64,000 nucleotides of DNA from the NCBI GenBank assembly GCA_044221315.1, contig JBGAPK010000007.1, forward strand, positions 90,315-154,314, read 5' to 3'. The stretch is from JAFEBO01 sp044221315 (GTDB lineage: Bacteria > Planctomycetota > Phycisphaerae > Phycisphaerales > UBA1924). Both the position numbers and the translations under genes were made by a program. The first letter of the stretch is position 1. Each line of letters begins with the position of its first letter. The notes under the pieces are model-generated. The model saw nothing but the letters and a program-made list of their open reading frames with translations, was not told the origin of the DNA and searched no databases. Positions 34,014 to 42,749 of the stretch are shown here, one piece after another.

Positions 34014-36716
34014 CTACTTGCCCGGCTTGCTCTTCAGCCCCTCGAGAGCCTTCAGCCGCTCGGCGTGGATCGGGCGGTCGGGCTCAAGAATCTTCAGGGC
34101 TTCAAGCTGCCACTTGGCCCCGTCGTAGTCGCCCCGCTTTATCGCGATCGTCGCCGCCAGTTCCCGGCTCGGAGCCTCGTACGGCGCCACCACGCACGCG
34201 CGGACCGCCTTGGCCCAGGCCTTGTCCCAATCCCCTGCCGCGGCGTACAGCCTCGCGAGTTGAATGCTGATGCTCGCCGAATTTTGCTCCCTCGCGTCCA
34301 GATACTCAAGATGCGCGATCGCGGCCTTCGGGTCGTGCGCCTGCGATTCTTCGTCGAGATACAACGCCGCCAGCATCCTGTGCGGTGTCGGATCGACCGG
34401 CCGTGCCGCGGCAAATCGACCGAGCAGCGGGATCATGTCCGGCGTCGCCTTGCCCTTCACGGCATGAAGCTCGACGGCCATTTCCAGAAGGTCGGAGCTC
34501 TCCGGGTAATCCTTCAACCAGCCGTCCACAACCTCCACCGTCGGTTCATCCTCGTCGTGGCCGTCACCAAGGCTCTTGTGCCACTGATCCACAAGATCCT
34601 TCACCTCCGGCTCGCCGGACTTCGGACGCATCCCCCAAGCGATCAACTGCTGCCCAGCCCACTCCTTGAATTCCTCCAGGAATTGCTCGCGATTCACCCC
34701 CATCACCGTCTGGAAAGCCTCCGGCTCGCGTTCGCCCGCCGCGTATCTGTCCATCAACTTCAACGGCGCATCAGCCCCGAATCGAGTCACGATGTACTCG
34801 TACATCCACGCGCCCTGCGCATACGCCTGCCCGCGATCGGTCGGCTTCTTCGGGCGAGTGAACGCGATATTGATGTCGTCGAGATCGAAGAAAGTCTTGG
34901 TTTCATAGGCCCGTGCCAGAATCTGCACCGCGTTCCAGTCGCGCGGCGAATCCTCCAGGTACACCGCCGACGCCTCCGTGAACCAATGCGGCAACCGGTT
35001 CTTCGTCCGCGCAAGAGTCACCGTGTGCGTGAACTCGTGCTGGATCACCCGCGCCCAGTCGTACGGCCCCACCTTGTTCTTCTCGCCCAGCCGCGGCGCT
35101 TCCATCGCGATCAACGGCCCCGTCGCCGCCGCCATGGTGTGCACCTGCGGCATGCCCGTAATCCGCACGCTGAACCACTGGTGGTCCGGCATCAGCTCAA
35201 TGACAGTCTTTCCCGGCGGTTCGGAACGGATGCCCCCGGGCTTGTCGCCCGTCACCCGGGCGTACACGCGCTCCAAGATCGGCGGCATCTCCCGCGCCAA
35301 CGCAAGGTCAACGCCGGGGCGATACCGGATGATGAAGTGCTCCGTCTCGATCCGCGCGAAGTTGCGCACTTCGCGAACCAGTTTCAGACTGTTCGACGCC
35401 CGAACGTTGAATGGATCGAGCGCCTCGGCCTTCTCGAGCGCGGCCAGGGCCCGCTCATCCCGGGCGGCCTGCACCTCCAGCAAACCCAACTCAATCCAGG
35501 TTTCCGCCAGCTTCGGAGCCCGCCGGGTTGCCGCTTCGAGGTACTTCGCCGCGTCCGCGTATTGGCGCTGCTCCGCCAGAGCCTTGCCAACCTGCAAATA
35601 TCCAATCGGCGTTCCCGGCGATATCGCGTCCAGTTCATTCAGCAGCCGATCCGCACCCGCCAGATCAAAGCCCGCGGCAACCGACGCCGCCTCGAGCGAA
35701 CGCGCCTCGATCTGCTTCGGATACCGCGAAAGCGTCGGCTTGAGCGCCGCCAGCGCCCCCTGCGGATCCCGCTGCCGGATCCGAACTTTCGCAATCAGCA
35801 TGTCGGCCAACGGCGCCACCGGCCCGCCCGCCTCGTGCGTCGGCATTCCGGCCGCATCCGGAGAATCGATCGGCGCCGCCAGGTCACGCAATTTGTCCTC
35901 GATCTTCTCCGCCTGCGGGAAGTTGAACGAATCAACCGCCATGCAGCCCAACAGGTACAGCGCATCCGCCGACGACGGATTGAGCGCGAGCGCCTGCTCC
36001 AGCGCTTCCGCGGCCTCCGACTTGTTGTCCTTGTCGTCGAGCAGTTCCGCCTCGGCAACCAGCGCCGGCCAGCAGAGCCGATCGAGCTGCTCGCGCGCCC
36101 GCGCAAGCATCGACATCATCATCTGAAAATCCTGCCCGCCCTTGGACGGCCCCTCGAGCTTCGTCTTCGCGTGCAGCGCCCGAACTCCCTCCACCAGTTC
36201 CCACGCCGAGCTCTGCCGCTCCTTCACCACCCGCTGCTCCGCCACTCCAAGCGTCTTGATCGCCGCATCACGCTGCCCGAGCGACTCCTCAGCCATCGCC
36301 TGCAGCCGCAGCGCCCGGATCGAAGGCGATTTCGTTTCCGCCAGCAGCGCGATCGCGTCCTTCGCTTCCCCGCGCCGAATCATCCCCTCCGCCCGGTCCA
36401 GCGGATCGGCCTTCGAATCCACGAGCGCTGGATCATCCCACGCCCCGCGGATAATCGCGGCCCGCGCCCGACGTGCGACATCGGCCAAGTCCTGCGGCGT
36501 CCAAACCCCGTGCCTGATGCGAATGTCCGCCCGTTCCGCGTCCGTCAGATAGGCCGTTTCGAGCAGCCGCTGCACGACCGGAGCCGTCTTCGGGGGGGCG
36601 TCGTCCGCCGCCAATGCTCCCGCACTCGCCAAGAGCGCAGCAACGCCCACAACTGCACACCGGCGGGCCAAAACCCTGCCGGGCACGAACAACGCATTCC
36701 ACACCGTTGGGCTCAT
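34014..36716 (-). CDS. exported TPR protein with gluzincin (peptidase MA-like) domain
   Basis: A 900-residue protein with a signal peptide (RRCAVVGVAALLASAGALAA). Long stretches of TPR-like helices occur before and after a central metallopeptidase-like domain that has the zinc motif VIQHEFTHTVTLA near residue 557 and the third-ligand-type Glu in LPHWFTEASAVYLED. This arrangement matches the peptidase-MA-like group. The C-terminal TPR block runs to the end (ALKILEPDRPIHAERLKALE). Likely a periplasmic scaffold or protease; substrate unknown. The LolA-like gene lies 5 bp upstream. Confidence 0.83.
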   Translation of the reverse strand: MSPTVWNALFVPGRVLARRCAVVGVAALLASAGALAADDAPPKTAPVVQRLLETAYLTDAERADIRIRHGVWTPQDLADVARRARAAIIRGAWDDPALVDSKADPLDRAEGMIRRGEAKDAIALLAETKSPSIRALRLQAMAEESLGQRDAAIKTLGVAEQRVVKERQSSAWELVEGVRALHAKTKLEGPSKGGQDFQMMMSMLARAREQLDRLCWPALVAEAELLDDKDNKSEAAEALEQALALNPSSADALYLLGCMAVDSFNFPQAEKIEDKLRDLAAPIDSPDAAGMPTHEAGGPVAPLADMLIAKVRIRQRDPQGALAALKPTLSRYPKQIEARSLEAASVAAGFDLAGADRLLNELDAISPGTPIGYLQVGKALAEQRQYADAAKYLEAATRRAPKLAETWIELGLLEVQAARDERALAALEKAEALDPFNVRASNSLKLVREVRNFARIETEHFIIRYRPGVDLALAREMPPILERVYARVTGDKPGGIRSEPPGKTVIELMPDHQWFSVRITGMPQVHTMAAATGPLIAMEAPRLGEKNKVGPYDWARVIQHEFTHTVTLARTKNRLPHWFTEASAVYLEDSPRDWNAVQILARAYETKTFFDLDDINIAFTRPKKPTDRGQAYAQGAWMYEYIVTRFGADAPLKLMDRYAAGEREPEAFQTVMGVNREQFLEEFKEWAGQQLIAWGMRPKSGEPEVKDLVDQWHKSLGDGHDEDEPTVEVVDGWLKDYPESSDLLEMAVELHAVKGKATPDMIPLLGRFAAARPVDPTPHRMLAALYLDEESQAHDPKAAIAHLEYLDAREQNSASISIQLARLYAAAGDWDKAWAKAVRACVVAPYEAPSRELAATIAIKRGDYDGAKWQLEALKILEPDRPIHAERLKALEGLKSKPGK

Positions 36717-36721
36717 GATTG

Positions 36722-37837
36722 TTACTTCGGCTTCTCTGACGGGGACGGTACGGACGAAGGCCGGGCCGGAGTGCTTTCCGGACCTTTCGAAGGATCGGCT
36801 GGGGCGATATTGGGGGTCGGAGAGCTTGCCCGGTTCGCGCCCGCCGGCGCCACCTGTCTGCCGGGCCGATCCTCATTCGCATCTTCGATCGAGCCCCGGA
36901 ACGGCTGGATGATCACTTCCCATCCCGTTGCCGGCGTTTTCGTGTCAAAAACTGCCGGATCGAGCTGCACCTGGTCGTTCACCTTGACCCTGATCAACTC
37001 CACGATCGACGTGTCGTCCGCGCGATTCAGCGTCTTGGCCAGCCGCGGCAGCAGCCGCCCCGGCTTCCCATCCGCGCCGACCCGCGCCATATACCACAGC
37101 CGGATTTCCTTGAAATCGTCCGACTCCGCCCGCTCAGGCCGCGGCTTCAGGAGCAATTGCACGCACCCCTGCGCCATCTTCGTCAGGTCCGCCATCCGTG
37201 CCGCGGGCATCTCCTCAAACCCATCCTCCGGCGGCAGCAGCGTCGCGTCATAGCGCGCGAGAATGTCCGCCTTGCGTTGCCCGATCGGAATCGGCAGCGG
37301 CCCCTCGCCGATTCGGAGCGGGTCGAAACGCTCGCCCGGCCCAACCACCTGTCGCTTCACCATCCGCTTCTCTTCCGGGTAACGCTCGACAAGCCACTCC
37401 CCGTCAAAGTTGTACATCTGCGTCTTTTTCTCGCTGCGATCCCCGAACGCAAGGCTCTCAAACAGAATCGCAAACCGCCGCTTGCGTGGCGCGTCTTTTT
37501 CCGCCTTGTCGGTCGCGTCCTGGAACCAGAGCTTGCCCAAGCGCACCTGGGTGTCGCCCGCCACCGCAAAGTCACGCGTGTACCGGATATCCGCGCTCAG
37601 CGCGCGCAAGTCTTCGTCCGCAGTCTCCAACGCTTCGAGCAACTGGTCCGCGTTCGAAAACCCGCCGATCGGTTGCTCGGGCAACACCTTGACGTTTGAC
37701 GTCGAAGTCGGACCCGGCTCCGGCGCCTGACGCGCCATCGCACGACCCCCCAGCGAAACCACCACGCACCCGGCGGTCACCCACGTCGTCGTACCCCGGC
37801 ACATGTCCGCAAGCCTTGGCAAGTTACTCCCCTTCAT
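36722..37837 (-). CDS. LolA-like outer-membrane lipoprotein-sorting-type protein
   Basis: A 371-residue exported protein. The N-terminus has a hydrophobic signal segment (TTTWVTAGCVVVSLGGRAMA). The body resembles LolA/DUF1571-type half-barrels: LRALSADIRYTRDFAVAGDT, LGKLWFQDATDKAEKD, YNFDGEWLVERYPEEKRMVK, then a Pro/Ser-rich tail. LolA-like proteins carry lipids or lipoproteins in the periplasm. The ATG at 37837 is used; ATG 37804 would put the signal peptide closer to the start and is equally possible. It lies 5 bp from the TPR gene, so the two form an operon. Confidence 0.7.
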   Translation of the reverse strand: MKGSNLPRLADMCRGTTTWVTAGCVVVSLGGRAMARQAPEPGPTSTSNVKVLPEQPIGGFSNADQLLEALETADEDLRALSADIRYTRDFAVAGDTQVRLGKLWFQDATDKAEKDAPRKRRFAILFESLAFGDRSEKKTQMYNFDGEWLVERYPEEKRMVKRQVVGPGERFDPLRIGEGPLPIPIGQRKADILARYDATLLPPEDGFEEMPAARMADLTKMAQGCVQLLLKPRPERAESDDFKEIRLWYMARVGADGKPGRLLPRLAKTLNRADDTSIVELIRVKVNDQVQLDPAVFDTKTPATGWEVIIQPFRGSIEDANEDRPGRQVAPAGANRASSPTPNIAPADPSKGPESTPARPSSVPSPSEKPK

Positions 37838-38036
37838 TCCGTACGCGGCAAACCCGCCCGAGTGTTCAGAACCCGTTCTGCAAAGCGTTTACAGCCTGCC
37901 CGCATTGCGGCCGCGAGAAGAATCGCGTCCCGCCGGGACACAACCGGGAAACATTACCGATGCGCGGGCATGAGCATCGGCTCATTCCCCCGAAAATGTG
38001 TTGTCAACACCCCTCGCCGGTGCGAATGTATGGGCG

Positions 38037-38930
38037 GTGAATCGAACTCCCCACGCCCCTCTCTCTCGCCTGGCAGGCCCTCTCATCGCTCTGGCCCTCG
38101 TAGCGACCGCCGGCGGCCAGCCCGCCCCGGCCTCGCCCACGCCTCCCACGCAACCTCCAAGCCCGCCCGACGCCCCCGTCTCAACCGGCCTCGCCCGCCG
38201 CACGACCCCCAAAATGGCGGAACGGTCCGAATCCGGCCGTTCGCTCAAGCCGCTCGCCTCGCACCGCAAGATCGGCACCATTTATCACCTCATCAGCGCC
38301 AAGACGCTCACCGTCTCGGCGCCCATCCCCGGAATCCGTTCGACCCCAGCCAATGTCGTCGGCTACGCCGTCGCCCGCGTCCCGCTCGACGCCGGCTCCG
38401 ACGGCTCGCTCGGCGCCGTTCTCGTCGGCGGCCAATGGATGGTTCCCTGGACTTCGGTGCTCGACACCGAAACGCTCCGTTCCTGGAGCAAGGTCTCCGG
38501 CGGCCCGCTCCAGCAGGACATTTACCCCGACATCGTCGTCACCGTTCGCAGCTCCCTCGAAACCAAGCAATTGTCGAAGGACGCCGCCGCCACTTCCTAC
38601 ATCTGCACCGTGATCGCCGACATCACCATCAACGGCATCACCACCGAACGCGTCATCCCTCGCGCCACGCTCACGCTCTCACACCAAGGCGAGTCCGGCG
38701 TCCGCGGCGATCAACTCTCTATCCGCGCCAGGTGGAAAATCCGCCTCAGCGATTTCTTTACCACGCTCCCCGACGGTCAGATCCCCCCGAACGTCGAAGT
38801 GAACACCGACCTGGTCCTCGCGACCATCGCGCCCGAATATCAGCAGGGCGGCGAACCTCCCCAGCCCGCGCCCCCACCCGCGTCTCAGCCGGCCGACGCG
38901 CCGTCCCCCGCGGCCAAAGAGCCCAAGTAA
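38037..38930 (+). CDS. exported hypothetical protein, YceI-like
   Basis: A secreted protein of about 297 residues. GTG 38037 gives a clean signal peptide (LSRLAGPLIALALVATAGG); GTG 37998 is the alternative start. A proline-rich linker is followed by a beta-rich domain with ITINGITTERVIPRATLTLS and SIRARWKIRLSDFFTTLPDG, a pattern like the YceI lipocalin-type fold, then a Pro/Ala tail. The similarity is weak. The last 46 bp overlap the 3' end of ruvX on the other strand, an unusual convergent overlap. Confidence 0.65.
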   Translation: MNRTPHAPLSRLAGPLIALALVATAGGQPAPASPTPPTQPPSPPDAPVSTGLARRTTPKMAERSESGRSLKPLASHRKIGTIYHLISAKTLTVSAPIPGIRSTPANVVGYAVARVPLDAGSDGSLGAVLVGGQWMVPWTSVLDTETLRSWSKVSGGPLQQDIYPDIVVTVRSSLETKQLSKDAAATSYICTVIADITINGITTERVIPRATLTLSHQGESGVRGDQLSIRARWKIRLSDFFTTLPDGQIPPNVEVNTDLVLATIAPEYQQGGEPPQPAPPPASQPADAPSPAAKEPK

Positions 38931-39337
38931 TCCCGCAGAATCGCCGCCGCCGCAAGCGCATCCCGACGCTGCTTCTTCTGCCCGCGCGTCATCCCCGACC
39001 GCGACATCGACCAGTCCGCATCCGCCGACGTCAGCCGCTCATCCTGATAGCGCACCGCCAGTCCGGTCGCCGCCGCCAGCCTTTCGCCAAACACCCGCGA
39101 TTTCTTCGACGCCGGCCCTTCCGTCCCGTCCATGTTCAGCGGCAGCCCGATCACCAACTCCCCGCTCGTCCCAAGTTGCTCGCCAACCGCCTTCGCCACG
39201 CGCGACACCAGCAACTTCCCCTGATCCGCATCCGCCGCCACCTCAATCACATCCAGCGGCGAGACCAGCCCAGTCTGGCTGTCACCAAGGGCCAGACCGG
39301 TCCGCTTGTCACCAAGATCAATCGCAAGGTACCGCAT
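38885..39337 (-). CDS. ruvX: RuvX/YqgF family Holliday-junction-resolvase-like protein
   Basis: RNase H-fold protein of 150 residues, putative resolvase also linked to pre-16S rRNA maturation. Motifs MRYLAIDLGDKRTGLALGD (first catalytic Asp), VIGLPLNMDGTEGP, YQDERLTSADA and RRDALAAAAILRDYL (final Asp) are complete. An octamer tandem array lies 33 bp upstream of its start codon. Its 3' end overlaps the convergent YceI-like gene by 46 bp. Confidence 0.92.
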   Translation of the reverse strand: MRYLAIDLGDKRTGLALGDSQTGLVSPLDVIEVAADADQGKLLVSRVAKAVGEQLGTSGELVIGLPLNMDGTEGPASKKSRVFGERLAAATGLAVRYQDERLTSADADWSMSRSGMTRGQKKQRRDALAAAAILRDYLGSLAAGDGASAG

Positions 39338-39369
39338 CAGCGCTCACACCGGAGCGGCAATTGTTGCTG

Positions 39370-39417
39370 CTCTGCTGCTCTGCTGCTCTGCTGCTCTGCT
39401 GCTCTGCTGCTCTGCTG
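39370..39417. repeat. tandem octanucleotide array (CTCTGCTG), 6 perfect units
   Basis: Six perfect CTCTGCTG units, with degenerate units at both ends (TGTTGCTG at 39362-39369, CTCTGCGA at 39418-39425). It lies between manC and ruvX, 33 bp upstream of the ruvX start. The left flank AATTGT (39359-39364) and the nearby GACGTCGC are shared with the array at 29153-29248. Confidence 0.95.
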
Positions 39418-39435
39418 CTCTGCGACGTCGCCGAC

Positions 39436-40614
39436 CTACTTCAACCGGTCTTCCACCTGAGCGTGCAGATTCTTGAGGTCTTCCGCCTTCCCCCGCGGCA
39501 TGATCAGCGTCGCATCCTCCGTGTGGATGACAATCAGATCGTCCACGCCGAGCAGCGCCACCGTGTGCCCCTTGCCCCCGTTCACCACCAGGTTGTTCTT
39601 CCCCTGCTGGATCAGTGAATGCCCGCTCCCGTTCGCGGTCCGGTTCCCCGCCGCATCCGGCGTCAGCGTCTCGCCATAACTCGGCCACGACCCGACATCC
39701 AGCCAGTTCACATCCATCTGCACCGTGCAGATCGAAAAGTCCTTGTCCTTCGCCGCCGGCTCCATGATCGCGAAATCGACGCTGATCTTGGGCAAGTTCG
39801 GATACACCCGGGCGATCGTTTCCTGCTGCGTCTTGGTCCCCCACGCCTTCTGGATCTCCATCATCCCCGCGTGGCTCTCCGGCTTGAACTTCTTGAGCGC
39901 CTCAAGAAACGTCGAAGCCTTCCACACGAACATCCCGCTGTTCCAGTTGAACGAGCCCGACTGCAAATACGCCTGCGCCCGCGGCAAGTCCGGCTTCTCC
40001 ACAAACCGCGCCACATGAAACGCCAGCGACTTCCCGTCCTTCTCCGCCGCCGGCACATCACGGATCGGCGTCCCCCGCTCGACGTACCCGTACCCCGTCG
40101 CCGCGAACGTCGGCTTGATCGAAAACGTCACCAGCCGCTTCGGATCCGCCTCGACCAACTTGTACCCAAGGTCCATCCGCTCCCGAAACACATCCTGAGG
40201 CTCGATGATGTGATCCGCCGTCAGCACTGCGAACACCGCGTTCTTGTCCAGCTTCTCAAACACCGCCGCGGCAAACCCCACCGCGTTCACCGTGTCCCGC
40301 CCGACCGGTTCCCCCATGATCCGCTCATCCGTGAATGCCGGCAGATCCCGCCGGATCACCGACCGAAACCCCTCGCTCGTACAGATGAACCGCTTTTCCG
40401 CCGGCACGACCCCTTCAAGCCGATCCGCCGCGATCTCCAATAGAGACTTTGAGGCAGTGCTCGAAGCCCCTTCCCTGAGGGAGGGGGTTGGGGGAAGGGA
40501 GGATTTCGCCTGCTTCGTCTGAATGAACTTAATGAGCTGTTTCGGCATGTCCTTGCGGGACATGGGCCAGAGCCGGGTGCCGGCGCCGCCGGCCATGATC
40601 ATCGCGTATCGCAT
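39436..40614 (-). CDS. manC: mannose-1-phosphate guanylyltransferase
   Basis: Makes GDP-mannose from mannose-1-phosphate and GTP for surface glycans. The 392-residue protein has the nucleotidyltransferase signature MIMAGGAGTRLWPMSRKDMP, VLTADHIIEP, GYGYVERGTPI, VEKPDLPRAQAYL, WNSGMFVWKAS and VDFAIMEPAAKD. A stretch near residues 34-55 is foreign to the family: between QLIKFI and KSLLEIAADRL, where homologues have only a few residues, lies a segment encoded largely by a palindromic element (40462-40500). The frame is kept, so the enzyme may still work. Confidence 0.92.
   Translation of the reverse strand: MRYAMIMAGGAGTRLWPMSRKDMPKQLIKFIQTKQAKSSLPPTPSLREGASSTASKSLLEIAADRLEGVVPAEKRFICTSEGFRSVIRRDLPAFTDERIMGEPVGRDTVNAVGFAAAVFEKLDKNAVFAVLTADHIIEPQDVFRERMDLGYKLVEADPKRLVTFSIKPTFAATGYGYVERGTPIRDVPAAEKDGKSLAFHVARFVEKPDLPRAQAYLQSGSFNWNSGMFVWKASTFLEALKKFKPESHAGMMEIQKAWGTKTQQETIARVYPNLPKISVDFAIMEPAAKDKDFSICTVQMDVNWLDVGSWPSYGETLTPDAAGNRTANGSGHSLIQQGKNNLVVNGGKGHTVALLGVDDLIVIHTEDATLIMPRGKAEDLKNLHAQVEDRLK
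40462..40500. repeat. palindromic GC-rich element A, in frame inside manC
   Basis: A 39-bp G/C-biased element (plus strand GAAGCCCCTTCCCTGAGG onwards) with imperfect inverted halves. It is nearly the same as 43421-43456. It encodes SLPPTPSLREGAS in manC, at a place where the enzyme family has no such segment. Confidence 0.85.
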
Positions 40615-40873
40615 GGGAGGAGAAGATATCGACGATCCGCCGGACTTGCCATGGTTTCCAGAAAGTTTGGCACTTGCATCGCTTCCCGCGCCCGCGAGTG
40701 CCGAGCGCCAGATGTTCGCCGCTCCAGCCGCAACGCGGCGTCAGCCTGAAGCGTGGGGCGCAAGCCCCACGTACCCCGCAACCAGCCTCGCTAGCCGCAA
40801 CGCGGCGAAACCGACCGAAGAGACCAAGGCCAGACGACCCTCCCCTTCCATCCGAGGGCGCTTTTCTGCCTTT
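40615..40873. other. gene-free gap with hairpins and a 15-bp direct repeat
   Basis: A 259-bp gap between manC and the GNAT gene. It contains two identical 15-bp copies of AGCCGCAACGCGGCG (40726-40740 and 40793-40807), each a small hairpin, flanking a perfect hairpin CGTGGGGC-GCAA-GCCCCACG (40752-40771). No gene is supported here. Confidence 0.75.
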
Positions 40874-41377
40874 CTACTCCAACACAAACTCCCCAATTTC
40901 CCGCGCCACAAACCGCTCCGTCTCCTCCCCCATCCGAAACCCCACGCACCGAAACCCGCACTTCTCCAGGATGTGCCGCGACGGCTCATTGCTCTTGGCC
41001 GCCGTCGCATGCAGCGGCCGCCGCGATTCCCCTTTCAGAAACATCGCCAGCGCCCGCGACGCAATCCCCTTCCCCCAGTGCGCCCGCGCGATCCAATACC
41101 CCACGCAGTCGCGCCCGTCCGCCTGAAACGCCGACACTCCCCCGACGATCTCGCTCCCACCCTTCCCATCGTCGATCTCGATCACCCGCGAGTTAATCGC
41201 CGGGTTGACAAAGTGCCCCTTCCACACTTCAAAGAACACCTCCCGCGTTCGCGGCTTGGTCCCCGCCATCTCGTTGGACGTCGGGTCGCTCTGCATCTCG
41301 AACAGCGCCGGCAAATCCCGCGGCTCCGTGCGGCGAAGTCTGATGGGGGGCCTGTCGGCGCGAGCTTCGCGATGCAT
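40874..41377 (-). CDS. GNAT family N-acetyltransferase (RimJ/RimL type)
   Basis: A 167-residue acetyltransferase with the RimJ/RimL layout: IRLRRTEPRDLPALFEMQSD at the start, then VGYWIARAHWGKGIASRALA (acetyl-CoA binding, Q/R-x-x-G-x-G/A type) and HILEKCGFRCVGFRMGEE. It would transfer an acetyl group from acetyl-CoA to an amine; the substrate is not evident. It lies alone between palindromic elements. Confidence 0.88.
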   Translation of the reverse strand: MHREARADRPPIRLRRTEPRDLPALFEMQSDPTSNEMAGTKPRTREVFFEVWKGHFVNPAINSRVIEIDDGKGGSEIVGGVSAFQADGRDCVGYWIARAHWGKGIASRALAMFLKGESRRPLHATAAKSNEPSRHILEKCGFRCVGFRMGEETERFVAREIGEFVLE

Positions 41378-41446
41378 CTGTCATCGTATGGATCGGAGCG
41401 CCCGGACCGCAGGATCGCACCGATGTGCGTCGTTCGGCGGATGAGT

Positions 41447-41475
41447 TGCAGAGAAGGGGTCTCCCCTTCTCTGCA
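41447..41475. repeat. perfect 13-bp inverted repeat hairpin
   Basis: TGCAGAGAAGGGG (41447-41459), loop TCT, CCCCTTCTCTGCA (41463-41475). It lies in the 120-bp gap upstream of the GNAT gene and just past the RHH gene stop. On the minus strand no T-run follows closely, so terminator function is uncertain. Confidence 0.85.
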
Positions 41476-41497
41476 CCCGAAACAATCCGTAATTGGA

Positions 41498-41683
41498 CTA
41501 CGCGGCGTTGTCTTTTCCGGAATCTCGGGGTTGCGATTCGATGCCGCGCGATTTCAGCGATTGCCTCAGCAAAAACTCAATCTCCGCATTGATCGACCGC
41601 AGATCGCTCTGCGCCAGCCGCGCGATCTGCTCCCACAGATCGGGCGGAATGCGAAGGAGAATGGACTTGCGTTCTTCAGACAT
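41498..41683 (-). CDS. ribbon-helix-helix (Arc/CopG-like) DNA-binding protein
   Basis: A 61-residue protein starting MSEERKSILLRIPPDLWEQ and continuing IARLAQSDLRSINAEIEFLL, the beta-strand plus two-helix pattern of Arc-type repressors. ATG 41683 is chosen; the 11 upstream codons are Arg-rich and outside the family. It lies downstream of the SPFH gene on the same strand, separated by a structured 88-bp element. Small RHH proteins beside SPFH genes are seen in other bacteria. It may autoregulate through the palindrome at 42750-42770. Confidence 0.8.
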   Translation of the reverse strand: MSEERKSILLRIPPDLWEQIARLAQSDLRSINAEIEFLLRQSLKSRGIESQPRDSGKDNAA

Positions 41684-41709
41684 CCGAACGAAACCTCTTC
41701 TGCGTATCC

Positions 41710-41797
41710 GTGCCACTGACCTTGCCCTGCAAGGTCAGTGTCTTCCTTGGACGAGGAAAAAGCACCCCGACCTCGGAGCAACCGAGGTCGGTGGCAC
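41710..41797. repeat. 88-bp structured element with terminal inverted repeats and internal hairpins
   Basis: The ends are GTGCCAC (41710-41716) and GTGGCAC (41791-41797). Inside are CTGACCTT-GCCCTGC-AAGGTCAG (41716-41738) and CCGACCTCGG-AGCAA-CCGAGGTCGG (41767-41791), both perfect, and a weaker TTCCT/AGGAA hairpin. On the minus strand the second hairpin is followed five bases later by TTTTT, so it could terminate SPFH transcripts before the RHH gene. Confidence 0.8.
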
Positions 41798-41801
41798 ATC
41801 A

Positions 41802-42698
41802 TCAACCGCTGTACAACGTCCCGGTATTGACCACCGGCTGCACGCTGTGATCGCCGCAGAGTACGACCATCAGATTGCTCACCATCGCCGCCTTGCGTTC
41901 TTCATCCAGCTTGACCTTGCCGCCCTTCTCGAGATGCTCGAGCGCCGACTCGACCATCCCGACCGCACCTTCCACGATCCGGAACCGGGCCGCAACCACC
42001 GCATCCGCCTGCTGCCGCCGCAGCATCGAGCCGGCGATCTCCGACGCGTACGCCAGATGCGAAAGCCGGGCCTCCTCGATCGTCACGCCCGCCTTCGCCA
42101 CGCGCTCCTGCAGTTCGTTGCACAGCGCCTTGCTCACCTCGTCCGTCGAACCCCGCAGCGAAGTCTCGTGCTCGACGCTCGAGTCGTACGGATACACCGA
42201 CGCCAGGTGCCGCAGCGCCGATTCGCACTGCGAATCGACGAACGTCGTGAAGCTCTCAACGTCGAACGATGCCCGGGCCGCATCCGAAACCCGCCAGACC
42301 ACCACGGCCCCGATCTCGATCGGGTTGCCCCGGACGTCGTTCACCTTGATGGTCGGCGTCACCATGTTGTGGATGCGGAACGAGATCTTGATCTTCTTGG
42401 CGAGCGGGTTGATCCACCAGAAGCCCGCAGTCTTCACCGTGCCGCGGTAATTTCCAAAGAAGACCACCACGCGCCCCGTGTTCGGAGGGATGATCGTGAG
42501 GCCGCACAGAAAAATGACGTTGACCACCAGCAGCAGGAGCGCGGCCGCCACCAACGCGCCCCAGTACCAGGGCGACCCGTACTTGTTCGCCTCGCGCCCC
42601 GCGTACACCACAAGCGCGGTCAGCGGCACAAACGCCACCAGGCCCGCGAACAGCACGCCCGCACCGTTCATCGTCTTCGCCGGGAACTCGGTTGTCAT
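41802..42698 (-). CDS. SPFH/band-7 (prohibitin-like) membrane protein
   Basis: A 298-residue protein with two N-terminal membrane segments (GVLFAGLVAFVPLTALVVYA and WYWGALVAAALLLLVVNVIF) followed by the SPFH domain (CGLTIIPPNTGRVVVFFGNY, KISFRIHNMVTPTIKVND, VVWRVSDAARASFDVESFTT), then a helical region. SPFH proteins form oligomeric rings in membrane microdomains. ATG 42698 has AAGGAG 6 bases upstream; an in-frame start 14 codons earlier is less likely. Paired with the RHH gene downstream. Confidence 0.92.
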   Translation of the reverse strand: MTTEFPAKTMNGAGVLFAGLVAFVPLTALVVYAGREANKYGSPWYWGALVAAALLLLVVNVIFLCGLTIIPPNTGRVVVFFGNYRGTVKTAGFWWINPLAKKIKISFRIHNMVTPTIKVNDVRGNPIEIGAVVVWRVSDAARASFDVESFTTFVDSQCESALRHLASVYPYDSSVEHETSLRGSTDEVSKALCNELQERVAKAGVTIEEARLSHLAYASEIAGSMLRRQQADAVVAARFRIVEGAVGMVESALEHLEKGGKVKLDEERKAAMVSNLMVVLCGDHSVQPVVNTGTLYSG

Positions 42699-42749
42699 GT
42701 GGGACTCCTTGTTCGAGGTTGGCATCGTCATCATCGCCATACTACCAAA

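Noticed and set aside
33873..37253. Very long plus-strand open frame (1126 codons)
   Set aside because: It is antisense to the TPR/metallopeptidase and LolA-like genes, is extremely Arg/His/Pro-rich and has no family motif. Such frames arise in GC-rich DNA opposite real genes.
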